This document shows, in pieces, positions 28,239 through 39,706 of a stretch of DNA of 64,000 nt. The stretch's first letter is position 1; each line of letters begins with the position of its first letter. Below the pieces are notes generated by a model. That model was not told the origin of the DNA. It worked only from the letters and a program-made list of their open reading frames with translations, and searched no databases. The DNA comes from Phymorhynchus buccinoides (Eukaryota; Mollusca; Gastropoda; Neogastropoda; Raphitomidae), in NCBI GenBank assembly GCA_017654935.2, contig CM065704.1, positions 18,115,207-18,179,206 on the forward strand, read 5' to 3'. The position numbers and the translations under genes were made by a program.

Positions 28239-28723
28239 TGGGTAAAGGTAAAGATGTGCCACCCCCCCTGCATTTAAATCGGTTAATTGTATTTTTCTGT
28301 GTTTGCCTTTCTTACCATAAATAAATGCTGGTTAATTTATTTTTCCTCCAGTTTGCTTTGCCTTTCTTACCAAGTACATAAAAAGCTGTGTTTTTCTCGG
28401 TTAATTGTAACATTTTTAGCTAATTACCTTTTTGGAATACTAACCCTAAAACCTAACCCTAGCCCTAAACCTAACCCTACCCCCCACTATGTACTGCAGT
28501 ACACCGCGATTTGTCACAGTTGTGGTTCGTTGCGTTTTTCCGTCTTATAGGGTGGGGGGTTAGGGTTAGGGTTAGGGTTAGGGATAGGGTTAGTATTCCA
28601 AAAAGGTTATTAGCTAAAAATGTTCCTAAAATACAGCTTTATGTATGGTAAGAAAGGCAATAACGGAAAAATACAATTAACCGAGAAATGTAGGGGGGGG
28701 TGGCACATCTTTACCTTTACCCA
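28239..28723. repeat. Foldback element with telomere-like repeats, copy in left duplicate
   Basis: The inverted ends TGGGTAAAGGTAAAGATG and their complement enclose long imperfect arms. Inside the arms CTAACCC runs face TTAGGG runs around a core containing TACTGCAGTA and TTGTCACAGTTGTGG. No coding capacity. The left end sits directly on the 45-bp satellite. Confidence 0.8.
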
Positions 28724-29084
28724 AAATTGAAACAGAAAACTGTTCAATTGACTTCAAACAGTCTGTGCAGGAAAACACCACAACAGCAGGCATGGAGCTG
28801 GAGGAAAAGCATTGAAATATTCAGGAAGTTTAGGTGTTGTCTACTGGTGTTGTCAAGGGGCAAAGAGGCCTTAGTGATCAGGAAGGAATTCCTCTTCAGG
28901 ATGAAGTTCCAAACTTAAAAATGTGGGGAAAGAGCATCTTCTCAAATTTAAAACCCCCTCTGACATTTGTTTTTCTACATTCACTTTTCTCTGAATTGGG
29001 AGAATTAATTCTCTGAAAAGTACCCTGCCTGAACAGAAAGTGACATTATAATAAAACAACCCTACAATGATGGCGACAACTGAC

Positions 29085-29191
29085 CTGAAGGGGTAGAGTG
29101 TCATGCGCGTCACCACCCAGGTGAGCAGGAAGCAGACGAACAGGCTGGTGCACAGCGCCTCCTTCTTCAAGTACTTGGCCATCTTGGCTGC
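29085..29191 (-). CDS. CERS: Ceramide synthase exon 8, left duplicate
   Basis: Reads AAKMAKYLKKEALC, then SLFVCFLLTWVVTRMTLYPF/R before GTCAGT. It covers the end of the Lag1 motif and one membrane segment. Phase 0 to 2. Confidence 0.9.
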
Positions 29192-32100
29192 CTGTGGGGG
29201 AGGGGGCACACAATTGGTTTGACTCAATCCACGAATGGGAGAGGATCCAAAACAAAAAGCGTAGGCAATGGCATCGTCAAAGCACTCAAACAAAACTTTG
29301 CCCACAACATCCAATTTGTTTGTCAATTTATGGATGAAATTGCGGCTTATTTACTGTCTTACTAGCTTAAGGTGGCACACTGCGCTTTTGGGGGTCAATT
29401 TGTGTTCATTTTTGTTTCTCAGGATCCAATAAAGATATCTACATGAAATTTTGCACACTGATACAGTACATTACCCTGACCATCTATGCCAAATTTCAAG
29501 ATTCTGTGTGAAGGCATTATGTAATATACCATAATTTACGGACTACAAGGCGCACCTGTTTATAAAGAGCACCTCCCAAATTTCACACAAAATTCAGATT
29601 CTGTTATTATACTTTCTTACTATATTATCAGTCACATTATTAAGGCGCAGGGGTCTCAGTCTAGGAAAAAAGTATTGCCTTATAGTCCGTAAAATACGGT
29701 AGATTTAAGTGTTTCCATTCAGAACACGACAATATCCAAACTGTAGGCTCACCACAAGATGTAAGAGCGAGAACCTAATGTAAAAAGACTAAATTATAGT
29801 TAGCAGTCATGATTTCAAAGATGGCAACTTTCTAGAATCAAAAACCAGAAATATCAGGGATGGATTCGTAAGGGGGTCAGCGATGTTATCTTAGATCCCC
29901 GCAAGAAATTTCAAAGTTGCGTGAGCACACAGTGCAGAAAGCATAACTATCTATATTTGTGGATGAGAAATTGTTCTCTATACTGAGGAACAAACTTTGG
30001 TAAACTCGATGCAACTTTGAAGTTTTGTTTGACGCCATATTTTGATTAGCAGAGAAGCTTACTGCACATGCGCACATTATGGTTTCAGGGATATAAATGT
30101 TGGATTGGCACTTGGAATGGTTGTGGAACTGACATGCTCACTGACTTCCACATGGATCTGACATTGGGCTTTATCTTTGTCTTTGTTTCATTGCCATTTC
30201 GGAATCCAGACTTTTATTTTCACAATCGGAAACACTGAATCGCGGCTGCAAAATGGGAAAAAAATCCAAAAAATTTGGAATAGTTGGCAGCTATGCAATT
30301 TGCTGCCCTGGACTGATGCAGAACATAATTGAATATTCCAGGTAAATAAAGGGGTGCCCACTGGAGAAAAACACTGAGCGTTAATGTTGAGTGGGTGTAC
30401 CTCCAGGAGGGGGTCCACACAGTCGTGCACCAGCAGCACCAGCGTGCCCACCCGCGTGAAGTTCACCATCCACGACAGGAACATCAGGCCCAGCGTGGCA
30501 AAGTGGTGCACGATCATCTCCGTGAAATCCTGCAGTGACAAGGAAAACAACTCCACTTTGATTTGCGTGAAATCGTGCTATACTGTAGGTTTAAAAAATA
30601 AAATAAAAACACTATTGTTTTTGTAAAATCCTGCAGTAAAAAGGAAAAGAAAAAACAACACTAGAATTTCTGTGAAAATTGAAATCCTGCAGTAACAAGA
30701 GACAACAATCACTCTCATCTCTGTGAAATCCTGCAGTAACAAGAGACAACAATCACTCTCATCTCTGTAAAATCCTGCAGTAACAAGAGACAACAATCAC
30801 TCTCATCTCTGTGAAATCCTGCAGTAACAAGAGACAACAATCACTCTCATCTCTGTGAAATCCTGCAGTAACAAGAGACAACAATCACTCTCATCTCTGT
30901 GAAATCCTGCAGTAACAAGAGACAACAATCACTCTCATCTCTGTGAAATCCTGCAGTAACAAGAGACAACAATCACTCTCATCTCTGTGAAATCCTGCAG
31001 TAACAAGAGACAACAATCACTCTCATCTCTGTGAAATCCTGCAGTAACAAGAGACAACAATCACTCTCATCTCTGTGAAATCCTGCAGTAACAAGAGACA
31101 ACAATCACTATGATCTCTGTGAAATCCTGCAGTAACAAGAAACAACAATCACTCTCATCTCTGTGAAATCCTGCAGTAACAAGAGACAACAATCACTCTC
31201 ATCTCTGTGAAATCCTGCAGTAACAAGAGACAACAATCACTCTCATCTCTGTGAAATCCTGCAGTAACAAGAGACAACAATCACTCTCATCTCTGTGAAA
31301 TCCTGCAGTAACAAGAGACAACAATCACTCTCATCTCTGTGAAATCCTGCAGTAACAAGAGACAACAATCACTATCATCTCTGTGAAATCCTGCAGTAAC
31401 AAGAAACAACAATCACTCTCATCTCTGTGAAATCCTGCAGTAACAAGAGACAACAATCACTCTCATCTCTGTGAAATCCTGCAGTAACAAGAGACAACAA
31501 TCACTCTCATCTCTGTAAAATCCTGCAGTAACAAGAAACAACAATCACTCTCATCTCTGTAAAATCCTGCAGTAACAAGAGACAACAATCACTCTCATCT
31601 CTGTAAAATCCTGCAGTAACAAGAGACAACAATCACTCTCATCTCTGTAAAATCCTGCAGTAACAAGAGACAACAATCACTCTCATCTCTGTAAAATCCT
31701 GCAGTAACAAGAGACAACAATCACTCTCATCTCTGTAAAATCCTGCAGTAACAAGAAACAACAATCACTCTCATCTCCGTGAAATCCTGCAGTAACAAGA
31801 AACAACAATCACTCTCATCTCTGTAAAATCCTGCAGTAACAAGAGACAACAATCACTCTCATCTCTGTAAAAATCCTGCAGTAACAAGAGACAACAATCA
31901 CTCTCATCTCCGTGAAATCCTGCAGTAACAAGAGACAACAATCACTCTCATCTCCGTAAAATCCTGCAGTAACAAGAGACAACAATCACTCTCATCTCTG
32001 CGAAATCCTGCTGTTAAACAAGAAACAAAAAAACACTATAATTTATGTGAAATCCTGTTTGTATTAGCATCAATCATCATTCTATCACTGTACCAGAACA

Positions 32101-35100
32101 AATTCCAAGCATATAAATGTGTTTGCGCTGTAATGCCAATGGTCACAGAAAACGTGTGCATTCTATGCATCATTAAAGCCTTCGGTGCTTCACTCAAATG
32201 TGTTTTATGATTGTTTGACGTTAGCCTGTAGCAGGGGTCAATAATAAAGTGAGAGCTGTATAATTAATGATCTTCTACGGTGCTGAAAACTCATGGTGCA
32301 GCTTAAATCTTTTTTGGGGGGAGGAAGACTATGGCCGTGTACACACATAAGCGAATATTCCATGCGGAAACCTGTGCGCAATCCATAAATAAGTGAAACA
32401 AAGAAGGGATAACATTTGCACACGCGTCCGAATTTCCCCTATAATTATGTCTTTCTTCCACTTATTTAGGGTTTTCCGTACGGAACTTACGCGTCTAATG
32501 TGAACCCGGCCTATGACTCTATAACTAGAGGGAATTTACATTGGGTCTCAACACTGCAGCATTTTGTTCTGTCATTTCTTGTCCACGTTATGAAGAGATA
32601 GATGATTGAATAAATGCGTGACAATGGTTTCCTATGTAGGTGTGTCTATGTGTCAATCAGTGAGTGAATGCACCTTGAGTTTGAATGAAAGAAAGGCGCT
32701 ATTGGCCACTGCAGCGACCACCTTTTGCAAGAGTGAATGCCCTTGGTAGATGCTTGAGTACTGATCAAACAAGGGCATAACTCTCGACAATAACCCTATT
32801 TGAGGCCACTGAATGGCTGCCTTCTGCAAGAGTGAATGCCCTTTTGGATCCTGACCAACAAGGGCTTAACTCTCACTGTCAAGGGCGTTTATAATAACCC
32901 TAGTTGCAGTGGCCAATATAAATGCTATATATTATTATTGTTATTTAAAGGGGCTGGTTGGCCTTTGGGGATATTCCCCAACCCTTGCTGTCCTCGAAAT
33001 CTTTTTTAGTCACGAGACCTCAACTTTTCTTTACCCTGGTAAATCTGACAGAAATTCTTTTGGGATGAAAATTGGCAGGCGGCGAAAGGGTTAACTCATT
33101 TGCATCGCAACGATTTTGAATTATTAAAAAAACGCACAAATCACTCCAGCCATACACACAAACAAAACATACATAAACAAAAGGAGAAATGAAAGATTAC
33201 GGGGTTTTACTTCAGGTTTTGACATAGGGAAGTGGTAGATCAGATTTTTTTATATATAAACTTTATAGAGAAAAACTCTCTACACCGATTGGTTTTCCCC
33301 ACAACAAACCACTACAAAAGCAAAGTCAGAGGCAAAATTGTGGTCTAAGGGAGCGAAGTGAGTTTAGAAGTGACCAAAGTATGGTGTGCACAGATTTATT
33401 TCCCTTGAAGCAAATGCATCAAATTGACAGCTATCTAATCTATTAATTCCAGACATATATGTCCGGAACGATTTGAATGAGTTAAGGGCAAAATTGTTGG
33501 CCGTGATCTCACCTTGCGTTTGTGGTCGGTGAAGAGAGACAGGGACAGGGCGAGGTAGAACCCAGCCTGCAGCGAGTAGTACCAGTACATATCGCTGCTC
33601 ACGTCCTGTGGGGGGAAAAGAAATGACAACGAAAAAACAGACAAAATTATTGGTCACTTTTCACCTCCTAATCTGCCTGACAGTGATGTCCCGAGGCCCC
33701 AGTCATAGGGCATTGACCTATTCAAATTGAAAATGTCATATTGTGTTCTCCCCTGTCAGGACAAATGTCTCATTAATTTTTTTTAATACTGGCACGGTTT
33801 GTCCTACTCATTTCTGCAAGAGCCAGGACATTGTCCTATTGATTTCTCTTCTCTCAGGACAGTTTGTCCTTTCACTTTTCAATCCTCGGTACATCACTGC
33901 TTCCACAAAGTTAGATATATTGCTAAAAAGTGTGTAATTTAACCTTTAGCACCCTGCATTTTTTCTGACGTTCTGTTCTCTGCCACTGCATTCTTTTTGA
34001 GGCGGTGAAAAATGCTAACACCCACTTGATTAAAAATGCTCTAATTTTCTCTGTGTGTTGTGTGCAGACTTGATTATTGGAATAATAATAAAGAGATGAT
34101 TGAGGAAAGTTTTGATATGATGTATTTTGCTGTCCGTGTATGTTTTGTTGTTGAAAAAAAAAAGAAGAAACGAAATCAACAAAGCGAAAGTGTTGACTTA
34201 CTGTTTCGGCACGGTCGGAATGAGTGCCGTCTGCTTCAAAGTTCGCCCACTGACTAATTAACTCATGTCTAAGATCCCTTTTAACGAAATAACTCACGGA
34301 AATATCATTAAGAATATTATGAAAGGCATCATTTTCTTTGAATTCAACCTAGTAGTCAAAATCGGAACCGAATCACAATCGCGGCTCGAATCGATATTGG
34401 ATCGTCTTCATCGAGTCACACTGACATTGGCTACCCCCCCTTCTACTGCATAACGATCTTCTATCACCCTTTCACTGTCGATATCCGACCTAACAAAGCC
34501 TAAGAATTCATGATTTAAACAAATATCGACGCTAATTTCCAGTACGGAAAATCCGCCATATTTGATAGTGAACTTTACTTTCTGACCGATTGAAACTTTG
34601 AAAAATTCATACAACTACTAAAAAAGCAAATGGCGGCTTGCTGGAAGAGAAGCAAGGAGCCGAGCCTCATTCTGAAGCTATGGTGAGGTAGTTTCTATTA
34701 TTAGTAACAAAAATAAGGTCCGCGAAGCATTGGTTTTGGGGTACCCTCTCAGGGCGACACAGTGCGCCTGCAGTTACAGGGGAGATTATCGGCTCGGCGA
34801 CACAGTGCGCCTGCAGTTACAGGGGAGATTATCGGCTCGGCGACACAGTGCGCCTGCAGTTACAGGGGAGATTATCGGCTCGGCGACACAGTGCGCCTGC
34901 AGTTACAGGGGAGATTATCGGCTCGGCGACACAGTGCGCCTGCAGTTACAGGGGAGATTATCGGCTCGGCGACACAGTGCGCCTGCAGTTACAGGGGAGA
35001 TTATCGGCTCGGCGACACAGTGCGCCTGCAGTTACAGGGGAGATTATCGGCTCGGCGACACAGTGCGCCTGCAGTTACAGGGGAGATTATCGGCTCGGCG

Positions 35101-35338
35101 ATACAGTGCGCCTGCAGTTACAGGGGAGATTATCGGCTCGGCGATACAGTGCGCCTGCAGTGTGCTAAAGGTTAAGAAAAGAAAAGAAAGAAAAAAAAGA
35201 AAGGAAAGAAAACAAAAATGTTCACCTCTACTTAACTCCCCAAAAGTCCTATAATACTGGGCAGATACACAACTAAATAATATGTCATTTAAAACCTCTT
35301 CCATGTTATAACAATGAACAAAGGCTATTTAGAGAGTG

Positions 35339-35388
<50 letters not shown>

Positions 35389-36269
35389 TGACTGCATATC
35401 ATGAAATACAAAAAGCCATTCCTAATCTTAGCTTTCAAACTCTGCTCCTGGTACTGTAACCATGAGTATGTCTTAAGCAGCTAACACAGGTAGCAACATG
35501 TAAATTACACTAAACTGGCAAAATGATTGACAGCTTAGTCTAATTTACATTTTATTACCCATGTTAACTATTTAACCCTTTCAACGCCAGCCATTTTTCA
35601 GCTAAAACTTTCCATTGACCTTACCTGGGTAGAAAAAAAGATTTTGTCTGCAATATTGGGGATTCCTCCTCTGTGACATGCCTAAAATAGGGCCTGTCCT
35701 TACCTCCCAAAATTAACAACATAAGGTCACTGGATACCAGCCCCTCATTTGATGCCTTTCAGTGACATGGGTGTTAAATCATTGTGGTGCCAAGAGGCGA
35801 CAGTGGCCATGAAAGGGTCAATTTCCAAAAAAAAGAAAATGGGGAAACGCCCCCCACGAAGCTCAGCACTTTTAATCAATTCAAGCAATCTGGATGCATA
35901 ATCGGGACTCTTATGCAACGGCAATCGGGTTTTCGCTTACAGCAAAGCTTTTTTTTCCAGTTTTTATTATTTTGTTGTTGTTGAAATTTGTCACCGATTT
36001 TTCAAAAAAAAGATTTCCTTCCTGAGAAGGAAGCAGTTTAAGCCAGGGTTAAGACGCACTCATGATTATGTGTACAGAATCAAGGGCAGAAGCTACAAAT
36101 ACTATCTCTAAGAGAAAATCAGATCAAAGTAGTGGGACTGAAACAGTTTTTCATTCTGTTTTACATTTTACGAAGTGAGAATGTTCACAAATAATGAAGG
36201 CTCATCTCACGTGTTCGGGCCAGTCTTTCCAGCAGTAAGTGGTGTCCCACAACCAGGGTTTCTGAAACA

Positions 36270-36358
<89 letters not shown>

Positions 36359-36433
36359 CATGCACACACACACAAACACACAGACACACACACACACGCA
36401 CACGCACACACAGACAGACACACAGACAGACAG

Positions 36434-36468
<35 letters not shown>

Positions 36469-39400
36469 CACACACACACACGCACACACACACACGCACA
36501 ACTGGATATATACTAAACTTTCAGGACAGACTTTTTCTCAACAAGGCCATCTGCATGCATAATAAAAATTAATATTGTCAACGGAAATGCTCCAAAGAAG
36601 ATAGCAGACAAATTTAAAACAAACACAAGCAGACACCACCCATTTGCTATCATTCTCTCGACCAAATAATAATCAATTCAAATCTAGTCTCCTCTATTCG
36701 GGTGGAGATTTATGGAACAAATTGCCCTCCAATTTAAAACACATAACAAACAAGAACTCTTTCTAGAAAAAAATGAAAATATATCTCTTGAACAGAACAT
36801 AATCTCTCACTTTATTTTCCTCTTATTTGAAATGAGGGTTAAAATAGAGAAAGTGTGTTGATATGTGAATGTGATGTTATAATTAAGAATTGATGTATAT
36901 ATTGTACATATGTTACTCTCCCACTCCCCACCCTCTTCCCTGTTTTTGTAACTTGTTTGTTTCTTTGTTTATTTTTCCCTCTTTTCCCCTTTCTTTATTG
37001 TTTACTACTTTGGAATATTTAGTTCCTTCATTATTTTGTATATTTGGATGGCTTGATGAAAAAAGTGTATTATTTGCTTATTCAATGTTCCATCTGGAAA
37101 TGACTTGACACACCCCTTTCTGTTCACCTAAATATCACAACAGTGAAAATCCTACTTAACTCACTAAATCTCTGTCATCGCGTCAGCCGATGGAGCTTTA
37201 CACTACATCTTGGTGACACACAAGGCGATGATTTTATAACTGAATCAGCCGCACCACCTAGTGATGAGTCAGGGGCAGATAATTTTCACTGGCCATATAC
37301 TACTACTTTGTGCCACGCAAGGGTGATGACTTTATTTTTCAGTACAGTCGACCCCCTTACTTAAGACCTTCAAAAAATCGCGTAAAATCGGTCGTAAAAG
37401 AGGGGGGGCTTAAATCAGGGGTGACCAAAACAATGCACTCAGTGACTCACTAAACCGTATATGACGCACAGCACATGCATACACTAAAACTAAAACATGC
37501 TTTCTCCGTCATTCTTAAATGAAACATCCGCGGTCTAGCTAATATACAAAAACGAGCGAAAACAGAAAGTGTGCTCGACGGCCCGTGTTGCACTCACACA
37601 CAAACTACACATAACAACAGTACAGACCTAACTTTCGCCATTTTACGCTCTGGCAGTTCATTTTCAGTCACAGTTTGCACACACAAAACTTTTACCGCGC
37701 ATACAACTCTGCTGACAAAATGGCGCCGCACATACCGCAAATACGAAATCACGGCAAACGCTAATGCGCCAGCTGCTTTCATTTATCGGATTTTGTGAGT
37801 TGTTTGCATTCAGTGAGTGTTTCAGTGCACGCACTAACGCTGATTTATCAGTTTGATAACGGAAAGGAGCTGCTTTTCAACTTATTTTTTGTAAAGTGAG
37901 ACCATTCACTGAGTTCCAACTTATGGAGTGTGACCGATCACCTAGTTTCAACTTGGGAGTTGACTTCGCATTTAGGCCTACGTGTGCACAGAGTTCGTAA
38001 AGATCGACACAATCGCGACTGTTTCAGTTCAAACTTTGATCATAAACTGCTCAGTGATGACACATGTGCATAAAAGTGGTGACATTTAGTGGTCAGATCG
38101 TGATATCGCTGATTAAATTCTTCAATTTCGGCATGAGAACGGTTCGTTTTTACCGAGATTGACCTAACAACAGTGGTATCCCAGCTGTGCGTCGGCTTGA
38201 ACTGAGGCCGAGGATAAACATACGTTTTTGCGACTGATAATTGTCAGAATGTGTTGCATCGGTCGTAAAAACAACAAGATTTATGGTCGTAAAACGCGTT
38301 AGAGGGGGAGTCGTAAATGAGGAGGCAAGTTTAGAAGAAAAACAATCCGTCATTCATATTTCAGTCGTAAAAGAGGGGAGGTCGTAAATCAGAGGGCCGT
38401 TCGTGAGGGGGTCGACTGTATCAACAATAAAGCCTCAATATCAGGGCCAGGACTCCCACTGTCCCAGGGACCCCCATTTGGGGGTCTATGAAGCACTAAA
38501 GTTCTAAAGGACCCTCTAAAAGAATGTGCAGGGGGTCCCAGGGATGCACTAGAAAAAATTTTTTTTAGCATTCGCAATGTCATTGGGACCCTCTACCCCT
38601 CTTCTAGGACCCTCTATACCGTAAGTGAAGGAGTCCCTGGGACCCCTTGTTTTGCGGGACGACTGGGAGCCCCGAGCGCAACCACCCCTTACGCATTCCC
38701 AAAGCATAAAAGTCAAAACACTTGTTTGAGTAAATTTATACTCACATCCCACAATGTGTACAACCCGTAGCAGAACACCACAGCATAGTAAGAGCATCTC
38801 CAGCTGAAACAATCAGGAAACTAGTTGTAAATCATTATGTGAAAGCAACAAGATACTATCCCCCCCCAAACAAAAGTTTAGTACTTTTTGGCTTGCACTT
38901 GACAAACTATATATATATACAATACAGTCACCCATCTACGGGCTCAACTCCATGAGATATATATTGATCAGCGAATGTTTAGAATTCTTAAATATGCACT
39001 ACTCCAAAATACCAGCAAACAGACACAAATTATTAATAAATGTACAATCATTTACGTGAATTTTGTTTTTCGAATATCAATCATAAAACAAACAATGATT
39101 CACTGCCAAAACCAGCATTAGTTTGTTGATCTACAACTCCATCAGTCCATGCACTACATGTGCTTTAACTTCATGTATTACTTTCTCAATAATTTCTATC
39201 CATTAAGAAATTATCTATTTTCTATTCACATATTTTAAACACAAAAATCACGGTAAACACTTTGTCTTGGAATCATATATATGAAACTAAGAGTGAGAGG
39301 CACAAAAATGTGCATTACAATGAAGTGCATAATAAAACTAGAGCGTGAAAACGCTAGATCAAGCAGCTGCGGGGGAGCATTTTGGGGGGGCTCCAGTGAC

Positions 39401-39706
39401 CTTGACCTTTGACCAATGACCTTCATCTTCAAACTTGGCCTAGATATCGTAATTATCAATCCGTGTGCACAATTTGAGGGTCTTAGGTCTCTCCATTCAA
39501 ACGCTATCATGTTAACATAGCCAGTCAGACATGCAGAGCTCTGCTTTAATGAAGATGAAATCTTGCATTAATAAGTTACTTTGTTTTCCTCTTGCTCACC
39601 TGGATTCACAGAACTTTTTCAACACTGGCGTCCTGTCCTGGTTGCGGCGAATTCTAAACCAGCGCTCGATCTGGCGCTCCTTTAGGTCGGTTTGCTTGGA
39701 CAGTTT
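29085..39706 (-). CDS. CERS: Ceramide synthase, left duplicate (6 exons, lacks exons 1-2 and the end)
   Basis: Minus-strand exons 39600-39706, 38746-38803, 36211-36261, 33513-33605, 30401-30529 and 29085-29191 correspond one to one with exons 3-8 of the right duplicate, with the same lengths, phases and splice sites. The encoded residues are identical except SLQAG here against SVQAG in exon 6 of the right copy. Exons 1 and 2 are absent because the contig ends at 40168, and the exon or exons after the TLC core are not found. No stop or frameshift was seen, so it reads as an allele or functional duplicate rather than a pseudogene. The most economical view is the second haplotype of one gene. 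Confidence 0.85.
29527..29701. mobile_element. MITE with TACGGACTA/TAGTCCGTA ends, left copy
   Basis: Inverted ends TACCATAATTTACGGACTA and its near complement TAGTCCGTAAAATACGGTA, about 175 bp, non-coding, in intron 7. The same element occurs at 48798-48972. Confidence 0.8.
30401..30529 (-). CDS. CERS: Ceramide synthase exon 7, left duplicate (catalytic His-His)
   Basis: Reads DFTEMIVHHFATLGLMFLSW, then NFTRVGTLVLLVHDCVDPLL and E. The adjacent histidines (MIVHH) and HD-x2-D are the conserved catalytic residues of the Lag1 motif. Its acceptor sequence is amplified in the adjoining 44-bp array. Confidence 0.92.
30530..32020 (-). repeat. 44-bp minisatellite of splice-acceptor copies, left duplicate (~30 units)
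   Basis: On the minus strand the unit contains GTCTCTTGTTACTGCAG followed by GATTTCACAGAGATGA. This matches the real acceptor and first codons of exon 7 (CCTTGTCACTGCAG, GATTTCACGGAGATGA). Diverged units lie nearest the exon and homogeneous ones farther away, from about 30683. Confidence 0.93.
32331..32514. mobile_element. MITE with GGCCGTGTACACA ends, left copy
   Basis: Inverted ends ATGGCCGTGTACACACAT and AATGTGAACCCGGCCTAT; internal arms containing TAAATAAGTGAAA. The same element is at 51556-51738 and a relative at 58051-58234. Confidence 0.75.
32640..33100. repeat. Two-fold internal repeat in intron 6, left copy
   Basis: GCAAGAGTGAATGCCCTT and AAGGGCATAACTCTC-type segments occur twice. 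The right part ends GGCGGCGAAAGGGTTAACTC, resembling an end of the TAACCCTTTCACCGCC MITE. The right duplicate has the same arrangement at about 51900-52325. Confidence 0.55.
33513..33605 (-). CDS. CERS: Ceramide synthase exon 6, left duplicate
   Basis: Reads DVSSDMYWYYSLQAGFYLAL, then SLFTDHKRK before GTGAGA. It is a membrane segment that opens the TLC core. Leu at position 12 is Val in the right copy. Phase 0 to 0. Confidence 0.92.
34750..35165. repeat. 43-bp minisatellite, left duplicate (~9.5 units)
   Basis: The unit contains GCGACACAGTGCGCCTGCAG, TTACAGGGGAGATTATCGGC and TCG. It is very regular here and degenerate in the right copy (about 53788-54200). On the gene's sense strand it shows TCTCCCCTGTAACTGCAG, an acceptor-like motif. 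Confidence 0.95.
35340..35387. repeat. (GA)n microsatellite, left duplicate
   Basis: About 22 GA units; the counterpart is at 54362-54412. Confidence 0.97.
35573..35820. mobile_element. MITE, TAACCCTTTCACCGCC family, left duplicate
   Basis: Reverse orientation relative to the oxidase-intron copies; begins TTAACCCTTTCAACGCC and ends CATGAAAGGGTCA, so the right end is diverged. Matched at 54599-54843. Confidence 0.75.
36211..36261 (-). CDS. CERS: Ceramide synthase exon 5, left duplicate
   Basis: A 17-codon exon reading KPWLWDTTYCWKDWPEH, matching the conserved PWLW-x8-W loop of ceramide synthases. Acceptor tgatgtttcag, donor GTGAGA, phase 0 to 0. A (CA)n array lies just beside the acceptor. 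Confidence 0.9.
36270..36500. repeat. (CA)n compound microsatellite, left duplicate
   Basis: CA units with CAGA and CGCA interruptions, beginning within 10 bp of the exon 5 acceptor. On the sense strand this is a (TG)n tract directly upstream of the acceptor. Confidence 0.97.
36565..36810 (+). mobile_element. LINE 3' end remnant (CR1/L2-like), left duplicate
   Basis: Plus-strand translation gives SSLLYSGGDLWNKLPSNLKH after an NAPKKIADKFKTNTSRHHP-like stretch. This is the typical C-terminus of non-LTR reverse transcriptases. It has internal stops and frameshifts. The counterpart is at 55620-55840. Confidence 0.6.
37345..38418. mobile_element. Non-autonomous pogo/Tigger-like DNA transposon, 1074 bp
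   Basis: Ends CAGTCGACCCCCTTAC and, reversed, CAGTCGACCCCCTCAC, flanked by TA on both sides (37343-37344 and 38419-38420). The right duplicate has the uninterrupted site (CAGTATCAACAATAA, TA at 56437-56438). No transposase was seen. GTCGTAAAAGAGGGG-like subterminal motifs recur at both ends. The family assignment rests on the CAGTCGACCC end and the TA target. Confidence 0.85.
38448..38679. mobile_element. Short insertion, possible MITE (~232 bp)
   Basis: Present only in the left duplicate; the right copy reads straight from TCAGGGC to AACCACC (56459-56465 onward). The ends are rich in GGGACCC and GGAGTCCC with weak inverted similarity. Confidence 0.5.
38746..38803 (-). CDS. CERS: Ceramide synthase exon 4, left duplicate
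   Basis: Reads (S)WRCSYYAVVFCYGLYTLWD before GTGAGT; the membrane segment after the homeobox-like domain. Phase 2 to 0. Confidence 0.9.
39338..39545 (-). repeat. Dispersed AGGTCA repeat, single unit, left duplicate
   Basis: The complement of the 3510-4110 family: TGACCTTGACCTTTGACC, GCCTAGATATCG and TCTCCATTCAAACGCTAT. Matched at 57148-57340. Confidence 0.75.
39600..39706 (-). CDS. CERS: Ceramide synthase exon 3, left duplicate (homeobox-like helix)
   Basis: Reads KLSKQTDLKERQIERWFRIR, then RNQDRTPVLKKFCES. IERWFR-x-RRNQ is the recognition-helix signature of the Hox-like domain in ceramide synthases. Phase 0 to 2. Confidence 0.93.

Noticed and set aside
28440..28610. True telomere or chromosome end
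   Set aside because: The TTAGGG-like runs are short, imperfect, face each other and sit inside an inverted-repeat element found three times.
34730..35254. Repetitive 174-codon open frame across the 43-bp minisatellite
   Set aside because: Three frames stay open through the same repeat, the right duplicate breaks it, and it lies antisense within a ceramide synthase intron.
29085..39706. Left ceramide synthase copy as a pseudogene
   Set aside because: No stops, frameshifts or splice-site losses were seen. The missing ends are explained by the contig boundary.
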